Shown here piece by piece: positions 18,515 to 26,568 of a stretch of 64,000 nt of DNA (within the stretch, counting starts at the first letter, position 1; every line of letters begins with the position of its first letter). The position numbers and the translations under genes were made by a program. The stretch covers positions 3,998,001-4,062,000 of the forward strand of contig NZ_SSBQ01000002.1 of NCBI RefSeq assembly GCF_004795255.1. The letters run 5' to 3'. The stretch is from Streptomyces sp. RKND-216 (lineage in GTDB: Bacteria; Actinomycetota; Actinomycetes; Streptomycetales; Streptomycetaceae). The notes under the pieces are model-generated. The model saw only the letters and a list, made by a program, of their open reading frames with translations. It was not told the DNA's origin and ran no database searches.

Positions 18515-19117
18515 GTGACAATTCGCATCCTAGTGGCCGACGAACGTCGCCTGATCTCGGAGACTCTGGCCGAAACCCTCAAGCAGGTACGGGACTTCGA
18601 CGTCGTGGAGACCGTCAACGACAGCCGGCAGATCGTCCCGGCGGTGCTGCGCGTACGTCCCACCGTCGCCGTCCTCGGCGCGACCACCACGGGTCGCGAC
18701 GAGCTCCACCTCGCCGACGAACTGCGCGCCGCCGCACCCGACTGCGGCATCGCCGTCATCGCGGCCGAGCCCAGCAGGGCGGTCCTGGACCGCGCCATGG
18801 CCGGCGTCTTCAGCGTCATCCCGAACCACGCCCGTTTAACTCATCTGGTGCATGCCATCCGGGGCATCGTGGCGGGTTGTCCGACGATCGACCCGTCCCT
18901 GCTGCGCCCTCCCTCCCGCAACAGCCGCCAGCTGAACGACCGGGAGAGAGAAGTGCTGAGACTGACGGCCGGCGGAGCACCGATCAAGGAGATCGCTGCG
19001 GAGCTCTACCTGTCACCCGGCACGGTCCGCAACGTCACCTCCAGCGCCATCAAGAAGCTGGAGGGGCGCAACAGGTTCGACGCCGCCCGGATAGCGAACA
19101 GCCGCGGTTGGCTCTGA
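18515..19117 (+). CDS. LuxR/NarL-type regulator with degenerate receiver and a TTA codon
   Basis: This 200-residue protein has a receiver-like domain (residues 1-120) and a C-terminal LuxR helix-turn-helix (LNDREREVLRLTAGGAPIKE then IAAELYLSPGTVRN). The receiver is atypical: the usual phospho-acceptor Asp at the end of beta-3 is replaced (VAVLGATTTG) and the beta-5 Lys is missing (FSVIPNHA), so it is probably not phosphorylated. Codon 108 is TTA (18836-18838), the rare leucine codon read by the bldA tRNA, a hallmark of developmentally gated cluster regulators. No kinase gene is nearby. GTG at 18515 follows GGGGAG. It may control the cluster to its right. Confidence 0.85.
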   Translation: MTIRILVADERRLISETLAETLKQVRDFDVVETVNDSRQIVPAVLRVRPTVAVLGATTTGRDELHLADELRAAAPDCGIAVIAAEPSRAVLDRAMAGVFSVIPNHARLTHLVHAIRGIVAGCPTIDPSLLRPPSRNSRQLNDREREVLRLTAGGAPIKEIAAELYLSPGTVRNVTSSAIKKLEGRNRFDAARIANSRGWL

Positions 19118-19388
19118 CCACGCCATCGCCTCAGCCCCTCTCCTTCTCAGTCCTCCACATTCGGCGCCCCGCCGCGACGCACGCCCGGATGACCCGGACG
19201 CCGCCGGTGCGCCGCTGCGGTGACGTCAGCTTGCGGCGACCCCCGGCCGGGACGCGACCCGGTACGGCCGGGACGATGACCGATGTCATGCCACACGCGA
19301 CAGAAGTCAGCAGCCTTCCGGGCGGCGTTGTGCCCGCCCCGCGGCGTGGACATCCTCTGTGCCTGAGATGTGGAGAGAAGGCAGAGCG

Positions 19389-19912
19389 GTGCGCGTTGCA
19401 GGAGTGGAGGACCGGCCGCGCATCGCTGTGGTCGGTGCCGGTATCGGCGGACTGGCACCGGCGGCCGCACTCACCGCGTCCGGTACGCGGTGCGAGGTCT
19501 TCGAGCGGGAGCGGGAGTCGGCCGGGGACGGCGCGGGTGAGGAACTCGCGCCGAACGCGGTCCGGCCCCTGCGCCGGCTCGGCCTCGGACCCGTACTGAG
19601 GGCCTGTGCCGGCCGCGTGGAGGCGACCGGGATCCGTGGAGGGGACGGCCGTCCCGTCGCCCGCATCCCCCACGGCGTTCCCTGCGAACGGCTCTCGGCG
19701 CGCCCCACTACGCCGTCCGGCACACCGACCTCCGCGCCGCCCTGCGGGTAGGCGTCCCGGCCGGGGCGCTGCACACCGCTCGGACCGCGACCGCACTGAC
19801 CGAGGACGCCGACGGCGTGCCCCTGCACTGCGCGGACGGCGGCACGCACCGCGCCCCGCTCCACACCTACGACGCCGGCCGCCCCGGACAGGGGTACGCG
19901 ACCGTCGGTTAG
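19389..19912 (+). pseudogene. Remnant of a FAD-dependent aromatic monooxygenase
   Basis: RPRIAVVGAGIGGLAPAAAL is a GxGxxG FAD-binding start, followed by ELAPNAVRPLRRLGLGPVLR, the usual second stretch of salicylate or 3-hydroxybenzoate hydroxylase-like flavoproteins. Near 19700 the frame changes: HYAVRHTDLRAALRVG, the next conserved block, continues in another frame and ends at a TAG (19910-19912). Only about 175 of the expected 390 codons remain, so the gene is both frameshifted and internally deleted. Confidence 0.7.
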
Positions 19913-19950
19913 GGGTTGTCGCACTCCGGGGTCTGCGATGGAGTGGACGT

Positions 19951-20814
19951 GTGTCTGAGAACCGGCCGGGAGGGCTCTTCGCCGTCAGCGACCTGCACGT
20001 CCGTTACGCCGAGAACCGGCGGATCGTCGACGAGCTCAGGCCGCAGTCGGACGAGGACTGGCTCATCGTGGCCGGAGACGTCGGCGAGACGGCGGCCGAC
20101 GTGGAATGGGCGCTGCGCACGCTGAGCCGTCGCTTCGCCAAGGTGGTGTGGACGCCGGGCAACCACGAGCTGTGGACCGTCCCCGACGATCCGTTGCAGC
20201 TGCGCGGCGAGAAGCGGTACCGGCATCTGGTCGAGATGTGCCGTGCCCTCGGCGTGGTCACGCCCGAGGACCCGTACCCGCTGTGGGAGGGCCGGGGCGG
20301 GCCCGTCGTCGTGGCTCCGCTGTTCCTGCTCTACGACTACACCTTCCGCCCGCACGGCACCGCAGACAAGACGGAGGCCCTGCGGGTCGCCGACGAGGCC
20401 GGAGTCATCTGCTCGGACGAGTTCATGCTGCGCCCCGACCCGTACCCGAGCCGGGAGGCCTGGTGCCGCGCGCGCGTGGCGGCCACCGAGGCGCGCCTTG
20501 CGGAGATCCCCTCCGACCGGGACACCGTCCTGATCAATCACTGGCCGCTGATCCGCGAACCCACACGCGTGCTGTGGCACCCGGAGTTCGCGTTGTGGTG
20601 CGGAACGACCGCCACGGCCGACTGGCACCGGCGCTTCCGGGCCCGGACCGTCGTCTACGGACACCTGCACATCCCACGGACCATCAGCCGGGACGGGGTC
20701 CCTCACCGGGAGGTCTCGCTCGGCTACCCGCGCGAGTGGCAGCGGCGGCAGGGCGTGCCCGGTCGGCTGGTGCCCGTCCTGCCCGAGGCCGAACCCGCGC
20801 GTTCCCCTTCCTGA
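19951..20814 (+). CDS. Calcineurin-type metallophosphoesterase
   Basis: This 287-residue cytoplasmic phosphoesterase shows the metal-site motifs in order: FAVSDLHVRYAENRR (D-x-H), IVAGDVGET (G-D), VWTPGNHELW (G-N-H-E), LINHWPL and VVYGHLHIPRTI (G-H-x-H). Substrate is not evident. GTG at 19951 fits the family N-terminus. It lies 48 bases before the carboxylase gene on the same strand, so the two could be co-transcribed, but a role in the cluster is not shown. Homologues without metabolic clusters are common in Streptomyces. Confidence 0.85.
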   Translation: MSENRPGGLFAVSDLHVRYAENRRIVDELRPQSDEDWLIVAGDVGETAADVEWALRTLSRRFAKVVWTPGNHELWTVPDDPLQLRGEKRYRHLVEMCRALGVVTPEDPYPLWEGRGGPVVVAPLFLLYDYTFRPHGTADKTEALRVADEAGVICSDEFMLRPDPYPSREAWCRARVAATEARLAEIPSDRDTVLINHWPLIREPTRVLWHPEFALWCGTTATADWHRRFRARTVVYGHLHIPRTISRDGVPHREVSLGYPREWQRRQGVPGRLVPVLPEAEPARSPS

Positions 20815-20862
20815 CCGATCCGGCTCGGGGCCCGGGCCGTCGCAGAGTTGGAGTGGTGTGAG

Positions 20863-22455
20863 ATGACCGTCCCGCACGGCGGCACCGAGAATGCGCCGCC
20901 CGCAGCCACCACACGGCGCCTGGTCACCGAACTGCAGGCGATGCGGGAGCAGGCTCATGCGGGGCCGAGTGAGCGGGCGACGGAGGCGCAGCATGCGAAG
21001 GGCAAGCTGACGGCTCGGGAGCGGATCGATCTGCTGATGGATGCGGGGTCGTTCCGTGAGGTGGAGACGTTGCGGCGGCATCGTGCGTCGGGGTTCGGGC
21101 TGGAGGCGAAGCGGCCGTACACCGATGGTGTGGTGACGGGGTGGGGTGAGGTCGAGGGGCGGACGGTGTTCGTGTACGCCCACGATTTCCGGATCTTCGG
21201 TGGTGCGCTGGGGGAGGCGCATGCGGCGAAGATTCACAAGATCATGGATATGGCGATTGCGGCGGGTGCGCCGTTGGTGTCGTTGAACGACGGTGCGGGG
21301 GCGCGGATTCAGGAGGGTGTTTCGGCGCTTGCGGGGTATGGGGGGATTTTTCAGCGGAACACGCGGGCGTCGGGGGTGATTCCGCAGATCAGTGTGATGC
21401 TGGGGCCGTGTGCGGGGGGTGCGGCGTATTCGCCGGCGTTGACGGATTTCGTGTTCATGGTGCGGGAGACCTCGCAGATGTTCATCACGGGTCCGGATGT
21501 GGTGCAGGCGGTGACCGGTGCGCAGGTGTCGCAGAACGGTCTGGGTGGTGCGGATGTGCACGCGGCGACGTCGGGTGTGTGTCATTTCGCGTACGACGAC
21601 GAGCAGACGTGTCTGGAGGAGGTCAGGTACCTGCTGTCCCTCCTCCCGCAGAACAACCGCGAACTGCCGCCGTTCACCGACTGCGAGGACCCAGCGGACC
21701 GGCGGAGCGAGGCGCTGCTGGAACTCGTGCCCTCCGAGGGCCAGGTGCCCTACGACATGAGGGCGGTGATCTCGCAGCTCGTCGACGACGGTGAGCTGCT
21801 GGAGGTCCACGAGCGGTGGGCGGGGAACATCCTGTGCGTGCTGGGGCGGATGGGTGGCCAGGTCGTGGGGATCGTGGCCAATCAGCCGCAGGTGCTGGCG
21901 GGTGTGCTGGACATCGAGGCCAGTGAGAAGGCGGCGCGGTTCGTGCAGGTGTGCGACGCGTTCAACATCCCGATTGTGACGTTGCTCGACGTTCCGGGTT
22001 TTCTCCCAGGAGTGGACCAGGAGCACGGCGGGATCATCCGGCACGGGGCGAAGCTGCTGTACGCCTACTGCAATGCGACGGTGCCGCGGATCTCGGTGGT
22101 GCTGCGCAAGGCGTACGGGGGTGCGTACATCGTGATGGATTCGCAGTCGATCGGGGCGGACCTGACGTTCGCGTGGCCGACGAACGAGATCGCGGTGATG
22201 GGCGCGGAGGGCGCGGCGAACGTGATCTTCCGGCGGCAGATCGCGGCGGCGGACGATCCGGAGGCGATGCGGGCCCGGATGGTCAAGAAGTACAAGGCGG
22301 AGCTGATGCACCCGTACTACGCGGCCGAGCGGGGGCTGGTCGATGACGTGATCGACCCGGCGCAGACGCGGCAGGTGCTCGTCGACTCGCTGCGGATGCT
22401 GCGCAGCAAGCACGCGGACCTGCCCTCCCGCAAGCACGGCAACCCGCCCCAGTGA
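20863..22455 (+). CDS. pccB: Acyl-CoA carboxylase beta subunit (propionyl-/acetyl-CoA carboxylase)
   Basis: This 530-residue carboxyltransferase subunit makes malonyl- or methylmalonyl-CoA together with a biotinylated alpha subunit encoded elsewhere. Crotonase-fold oxyanion loops are visible (MLGPCAGGAAYSPALTDFVF; VLRKAYGGAYIVMDSQSIGA), with the N-terminal KGKLTARERIDLLMD and C-terminal LVDDVIDPAQTR typical of PccB/AccB. Position 422-region substrate selectivity cannot be judged by eye. ATG at 20863 follows a weak GGAG. Codon use switches abruptly inside the gene (G/T-ending codons in about 20945-21610 and 21800-22310, C-ending codons elsewhere), suggesting recombination between paralogues. 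Confidence 0.9.
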   Translation: MTVPHGGTENAPPAATTRRLVTELQAMREQAHAGPSERATEAQHAKGKLTARERIDLLMDAGSFREVETLRRHRASGFGLEAKRPYTDGVVTGWGEVEGRTVFVYAHDFRIFGGALGEAHAAKIHKIMDMAIAAGAPLVSLNDGAGARIQEGVSALAGYGGIFQRNTRASGVIPQISVMLGPCAGGAAYSPALTDFVFMVRETSQMFITGPDVVQAVTGAQVSQNGLGGADVHAATSGVCHFAYDDEQTCLEEVRYLLSLLPQNNRELPPFTDCEDPADRRSEALLELVPSEGQVPYDMRAVISQLVDDGELLEVHERWAGNILCVLGRMGGQVVGIVANQPQVLAGVLDIEASEKAARFVQVCDAFNIPIVTLLDVPGFLPGVDQEHGGIIRHGAKLLYAYCNATVPRISVVLRKAYGGAYIVMDSQSIGADLTFAWPTNEIAVMGAEGAANVIFRRQIAAADDPEAMRARMVKKYKAELMHPYYAAERGLVDDVIDPAQTRQVLVDSLRMLRSKHADLPSRKHGNPPQ

Positions 22456-22631
22456 CAGGTGTCATGGGATTCGCCGGGCTGGCCTGAACCTCACCGGTGA
22501 CGGGCCCCGATTTGACCCGCCGACGTCATGACGGTGCGACCTGCGACGGAGGGCGCCCGCAGCGCCGCCCGCCCGGATTGGTCACGTCCAATGACGGTTT
22601 CCGGGGTGGCACGGAGTGCCTTGGGCGAGGG

Positions 22632-22660
22632 TTTACAGTCCGCTGACCGCCGCCTAGTGT
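22632..22660 (+). promoter_or_regulatory. Promoter of the LAL regulator
   Basis: TTTACA (22632-22637), a 17-base spacer, and TAGTGT (22655-22660) form a good vegetative-type promoter. An ATG at 22668 lies at the expected start point. The -10 overlaps a CTAG element (ACACTAGG on the minus strand) shared with other promoters of the cluster. Confidence 0.55.
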
Positions 22661-22667
22661 TCCGGGC

Positions 22668-22715
22668 ATGACCAGGGCTCGACGACCACGAGGGGCCAGG
22701 TCACAGCATGATTGA
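22668..22715 (+). CDS. Possible leaderless 15-codon leader peptide before the LAL regulator
   Basis: The ATG lies 7 bases after the proposed -10, so it would be the first base of the transcript. The frame encodes MTRARRPRGARSQHD and stops 120 bases before the LAL start. Six of 15 residues are Arg (five) or Lys-like basic, which could make a stalling leader. It may be chance; there is no conservation evidence in the window. Confidence 0.25.
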   Translation: MTRARRPRGARSQHD

Positions 22716-22834
22716 GAGAACGTCAGGTTGCCGGCGCACCTCAGCTGGAAGAATTTTCGACGGAAGTCCGGTCGGCGGCCTCGCTCCCTTCTTGGCATTC
22801 GGAATGGAATTGCGGGGGAAGGTGTATCCCGACA

Positions 22835-25606
22835 ATGTTGGTGGAACGAGAAAGTGAAATCAGATTTCTCGAGACGGCATTCTCGGAATGCGTCCAGGGG
22901 CATGGCCGCATTGCGCTGATCAGCGGGGCCGTCGCCAGCGGGAAGACCGAGCTGCTGCGCTCCTTCACCGACGCGTGCGCGACCGACGGCGGCCTGGTCC
23001 TGTCCGCCACGGCCAGCACGGCGGACCGTGAGGACGCGTTCGGCGTCGTCCGTCAGCTCCTCGACTGCGTACCCGCCGACGCACCGGGCCTCGAGGAGTT
23101 CGCGGTGCAGGACGTCGGCCCGAACACCGCCCGGGCGGCCGCCACCGCACTGCTCGACCTCTCCACCACCGCACCGCTCGTGATCGTCGTCGACGACGTC
23201 CACTTCACCGACCGCGCGTCCATGGAATGGCTGCTGCGGCTCGCCAACCGCATCCGCTCCGAACGCATCGTGCTGACCCTCGCGGAATCCGCCTCCAACT
23301 GGCCGACGCACGTCGGCTGCCGTATCGAGCTGGTCCGTCAGGCGCACTTCCGCCGCATACGGCTGGCGCCCCTCAGCATCGGCGGCGTCTGCGAGGTCCT
23401 CTCCCGGCACCTCGGCCCGGAGGCGGCCCGGAGCATCGCCGCCGAGGTTCACCGCACCACCGGCGGCAACCAGCTCCTCGTCCGAGCGCTGGTGGAGGAC
23501 TACTTCGACTCCCTCGACCACGTCGGCGGCGGCGCCTGGGAGGTCGGCGAGAGCTACCGGCAGGCCGTCCTCACCTGCCTGCACCGCAGCGGGCCCGAGG
23601 TGCTGGAGGCCGCCCGCGCGATGGCGGTGCTGGACGCGACCGGTTCGGTGAGCCGCATCGCCCAGCTCCTCGACCGCGACCCGCACGTCGTGACCCGCGC
23701 CCTCCAGGGACTTGCCACCGTGGGGCTGGTCGCCGACGGCCGTTTCCGTCACCCGCACGCCCGGTCCGCCGTCTACGACGACCTCGACACCGGGGAACTC
23801 TCCGACCTCCACACCCGCGCAGCCCGCCTGATGTGCAAGGACGGCCACTTCAGCGAGGTCGCCGAGCACCTGGTCTCCGCCCGCTGCGTCAACGCCGACT
23901 GGGCCGTCGCCGAGCTCCGCCGCGCCGCCGAGGAGGCCCTGGCGGAGGACGACGAGAAGTCGGCCGTGCGCTACCTCGAGTTCGCCCTGTCGGTGTGCGG
24001 CGACCCCGAGGAGAGCGCGGCGCTGCGCCTGCGGCTGCTGCGAGCCGAACGACGCAACGACCTGGAGGCCGTCGACCGGCACTGGCAGCAGCTGATGCGC
24101 GCCCACCACGCCGGTCTGCTGGACACCTCCCAGCTCACCGCCCTGCTGCGGGTGGGCATGTGGCACGGCCGGATGCGGGACGGCGCCGAGATCATCGACC
24201 ACCTCGCGGCGGCCACGCCGCCCCGCAGCGAGCACGCCGAATCGGTGCTGACCAGCACCCAGCACTGGCTGCGGCACGCCTTCCCGCACTTCCTGCCGCA
24301 CGGAGCCGAACTGGCCCCCCGGGACGCCGACCGTCCCACCGCCCGGCCGCCCGGCCGGAAGACGCAGGCCGCGACGCTGCTCAGTGTCCTCCTCACCGAG
24401 GGGCCGGAGGAGGACGAGCGGTGCAGCCGGGTCGCGGAGCAGATCCTCCAGAGCACCCCGCTCTCCGACGACTCCATCGAACCGGTGGCGTCCGCGCTCC
24501 AGACGCTGATCTTCACCGACCACCTTCCGCTGGCCGCCCGCTGGTGCGACGAGTTGCTCGCCGAGGCGGCCACCCGAAAGGTTGCCTGGTGGCAGGCCAT
24601 CCTCACCGGCTGCCGTGCCGAGATCTCGCTGCGCGGCGGTGAACTGACCGAGGCCGAACGGTACGCCGCCCGTGCGCTGTCGCTGATCGGCATGTCCGGC
24701 TGGGGCGTCGTCGTCGGCGCACCGCTCGGGATGCTGCTGCGGGTCTCCACCGCGATGGGCGACTTCGACAGCGCCCGCGCGTACCTGCGCAAGCCCGTGC
24801 CCGAGGGCACCTTCCAGACCCGGTACGGCCTCCAGTTCCTCCAGGCGCGCGGCCACTTCTATCTGGCCACCGACCGTCTCCAGGCCGCCCTCGACGACTT
24901 CCGCTACTGCGGGGAGCTGATGACCTCCTGGGGCATCGACGCCCCTGCCTTCCTCCCCTGGCGCAACGACCTGGCCGAGGTGCACCTGCGCATGGGGGAC
25001 AAGCAGACCGCGCGCCGCTACGCGGAGGAACAGCTCGCACTGGACGGCTCCCGCCGCGGCCGTGCCCACGGCACGGCGCTCCGCCTGCTCGCCGCGACCT
25101 CCGGTGTCCGGGACCGGCTGCGGCTCCTCCAGGAGTCCGTCGAGGTGCTCCAGGCCCGCGGCGCCCGGCTGCAGCTCGCCCAGGCGCTGCACGACCTGGG
25201 CCGGGCGCACCAGGCGGCCGGCGAGGTCGGCAAGGCCCGCATGATCTCCCGCCGGGCGGCGCGCCTGGCCCGGGAGTGCGGGGCCCCGCAGCCTCCGGCC
25301 CAGCCCGCGGCCGTGAAGGAGGAGGAGCCCGCCGTCCTCCTCCCCTCCGACGCCGACCGGTGGCCGGTCACGCCGCCGCCCCCGGTCAAGGCGACGGACG
25401 TGCTCACGCTCTCCGAACGCAAAGTGGCCGCGCTCGCGTCCCTCGGCTACACCAACCGGGAGATCTCCGCGAAGCTCTTCATCACCGTCAGCACCGTGGA
25501 ACAGCACCTGACGAAGGTCTTCCGCAAGCTCAAGGTGAAGAGCCGCACGGATCTCCCCGTCGAGCTGGAGCTCGAACTCGAACTCGCTCCGCCTTCCGTG
25601 CGGTGA
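22835..25606 (+). CDS. LAL-family LuxR transcriptional activator (large ATP-binding regulator)
   Basis: This 923-residue activator has an N-terminal STAND-type ATPase (MLVERESEIRFLETAF; Walker A ISGAVASGKTELL near residue 30; Walker B PLVIVVDDVHFTD), a long helical TPR-like middle, and a C-terminal LuxR helix-turn-helix (LTLSERKVAALASLGYTNRE then ISAKLFITVSTVEQHLTKVF). LAL regulators are typical pathway activators of Streptomyces polyketide clusters (PikD class). ATG at 22835 is chosen because residues before it lack family similarity. It is followed by a phosphopantetheinyl transferase gene, supporting a role in the cluster. Confidence 0.92.
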   Translation: MLVERESEIRFLETAFSECVQGHGRIALISGAVASGKTELLRSFTDACATDGGLVLSATASTADREDAFGVVRQLLDCVPADAPGLEEFAVQDVGPNTARAAATALLDLSTTAPLVIVVDDVHFTDRASMEWLLRLANRIRSERIVLTLAESASNWPTHVGCRIELVRQAHFRRIRLAPLSIGGVCEVLSRHLGPEAARSIAAEVHRTTGGNQLLVRALVEDYFDSLDHVGGGAWEVGESYRQAVLTCLHRSGPEVLEAARAMAVLDATGSVSRIAQLLDRDPHVVTRALQGLATVGLVADGRFRHPHARSAVYDDLDTGELSDLHTRAARLMCKDGHFSEVAEHLVSARCVNADWAVAELRRAAEEALAEDDEKSAVRYLEFALSVCGDPEESAALRLRLLRAERRNDLEAVDRHWQQLMRAHHAGLLDTSQLTALLRVGMWHGRMRDGAEIIDHLAAATPPRSEHAESVLTSTQHWLRHAFPHFLPHGAELAPRDADRPTARPPGRKTQAATLLSVLLTEGPEEDERCSRVAEQILQSTPLSDDSIEPVASALQTLIFTDHLPLAARWCDELLAEAATRKVAWWQAILTGCRAEISLRGGELTEAERYAARALSLIGMSGWGVVVGAPLGMLLRVSTAMGDFDSARAYLRKPVPEGTFQTRYGLQFLQARGHFYLATDRLQAALDDFRYCGELMTSWGIDAPAFLPWRNDLAEVHLRMGDKQTARRYAEEQLALDGSRRGRAHGTALRLLAATSGVRDRLRLLQESVEVLQARGARLQLAQALHDLGRAHQAAGEVGKARMISRRAARLARECGAPQPPAQPAAVKEEEPAVLLPSDADRWPVTPPPPVKATDVLTLSERKVAALASLGYTNREISAKLFITVSTVEQHLTKVFRKLKVKSRTDLPVELELELELAPPSVR

Positions 25607-25757
25607 GGAAATTCCCTGGTGAACCCCCTACAAGGGGGCTTCCGGGGCTGCCGCCGCGCAGCCCGGCTCCCTAGGCTCCGGGCTGAGCCCGGGACCTCCC
25701 CGGGAGAGTCGGTACACCGCTGTCGCACGGTCATGGCCCCTCATCCATGGAAAGCTG

Positions 25758-26486
25758 ATGATTGAACAGATCCTGCCGACGCACGTCGCCACCTTCGACA
25801 CGTTCCACGACCGGCCCGACGCCTATCTCTTCCCGGAGGAGAGAGCGCTGATACGGGATTCCGTGGAGTCCCGAAGACGCGAGTTCACCACCGGCCGGCA
25901 CTGCGCCCGCACCGCCCTGACCCGCCTCGGCGTCGCCACCCCGCAGCCGCTGCCCCGCGGCCCCCGGGGTGCCGTGACCTGGCCCGCCGGCGTCACCGGA
26001 ACCATCACCCACTGCCGCGGCTACCGCGCCGCCGCCGTCGCCGACGTGTCCCGCACCGTCTCCCTCGGCATCGACGCCGAACCGGACGCACCGCTTCCGG
26101 AAGGCGTCCTGGAAGCCGTTGCCCTGCCCGAGGAACAGGTGGCGGTCAAGGAACTGCTCGGCGACCTGCCCGCCGTGCACTGGGACAAGCTGCTCTTCAG
26201 CGCCAAGGAAAGCGTCTACAAGACGTGGTTTCCGATGATGCGCCGTCCGCTGGAATTCGAGGACGCCCTCATCACCTTCGACCCCGCCGACGGGGAGTTC
26301 ACCGCTCGACTGCTTCCGCACGCCGTACGCGGGATTTCCGGAGCGCCCGAGGAGTTCACCGGGCGCTGGGCCGCCGCACACGGCCTGCTGGTCACCGCCA
26401 TAGCCTTCCCCGCACGCGTCCCCGCCGGCCTCGGAGTGGGCACCGGCCGCGACGCACGGCGCGCCGGCGACGAGGTGTTCGCCTGA
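25758..26486 (+). CDS. 4'-phosphopantetheinyl transferase (Sfp/EntD type)
   Basis: This 242-residue enzyme moves the phosphopantetheine arm of CoA to carrier-protein serines. Hallmark motifs are SLGIDAEPDAPL (Mg-binding Asp) and LLFSAKESVYKTWFP (the F/W-x-x-K-E-x-x-x-K signature), with the N-terminal TTGRHCARTALTRLG. It can prime the two ACP domains of the PKS at 46211-54319. ATG at 25758 has GGAAAG nearby. The 151 bases upstream include a CCCCC-TACAA-GGGGG inverted repeat and a CCCTAGG element, so it may have its own regulated promoter. Convergent with the aminotransferase gene through a shared terminator. Confidence 0.92.
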   Translation: MIEQILPTHVATFDTFHDRPDAYLFPEERALIRDSVESRRREFTTGRHCARTALTRLGVATPQPLPRGPRGAVTWPAGVTGTITHCRGYRAAAVADVSRTVSLGIDAEPDAPLPEGVLEAVALPEEQVAVKELLGDLPAVHWDKLLFSAKESVYKTWFPMMRRPLEFEDALITFDPADGEFTARLLPHAVRGISGAPEEFTGRWAAAHGLLVTAIAFPARVPAGLGVGTGRDARRAGDEVFA

Positions 26487-26513
26487 GGCGCACCCCCCGG
26501 ACCCCCTGACATG

Positions 26514-26550
26514 CCGGTGGCGGCGCCCCACGCAGGGGCGCCGCCACCGG
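26514..26550. terminator. Bidirectional terminator between PPTase and aminotransferase
   Basis: A perfect 16-bp stem (arms 26514-26529 and 26535-26550, left arm CCGGTGGCGGCGCCCC) around a 5-base loop lies between two convergent stops and would serve both transcripts. Confidence 0.8.
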
Positions 26551-26568
26551 GCGTCTCACCGTCCCGCG

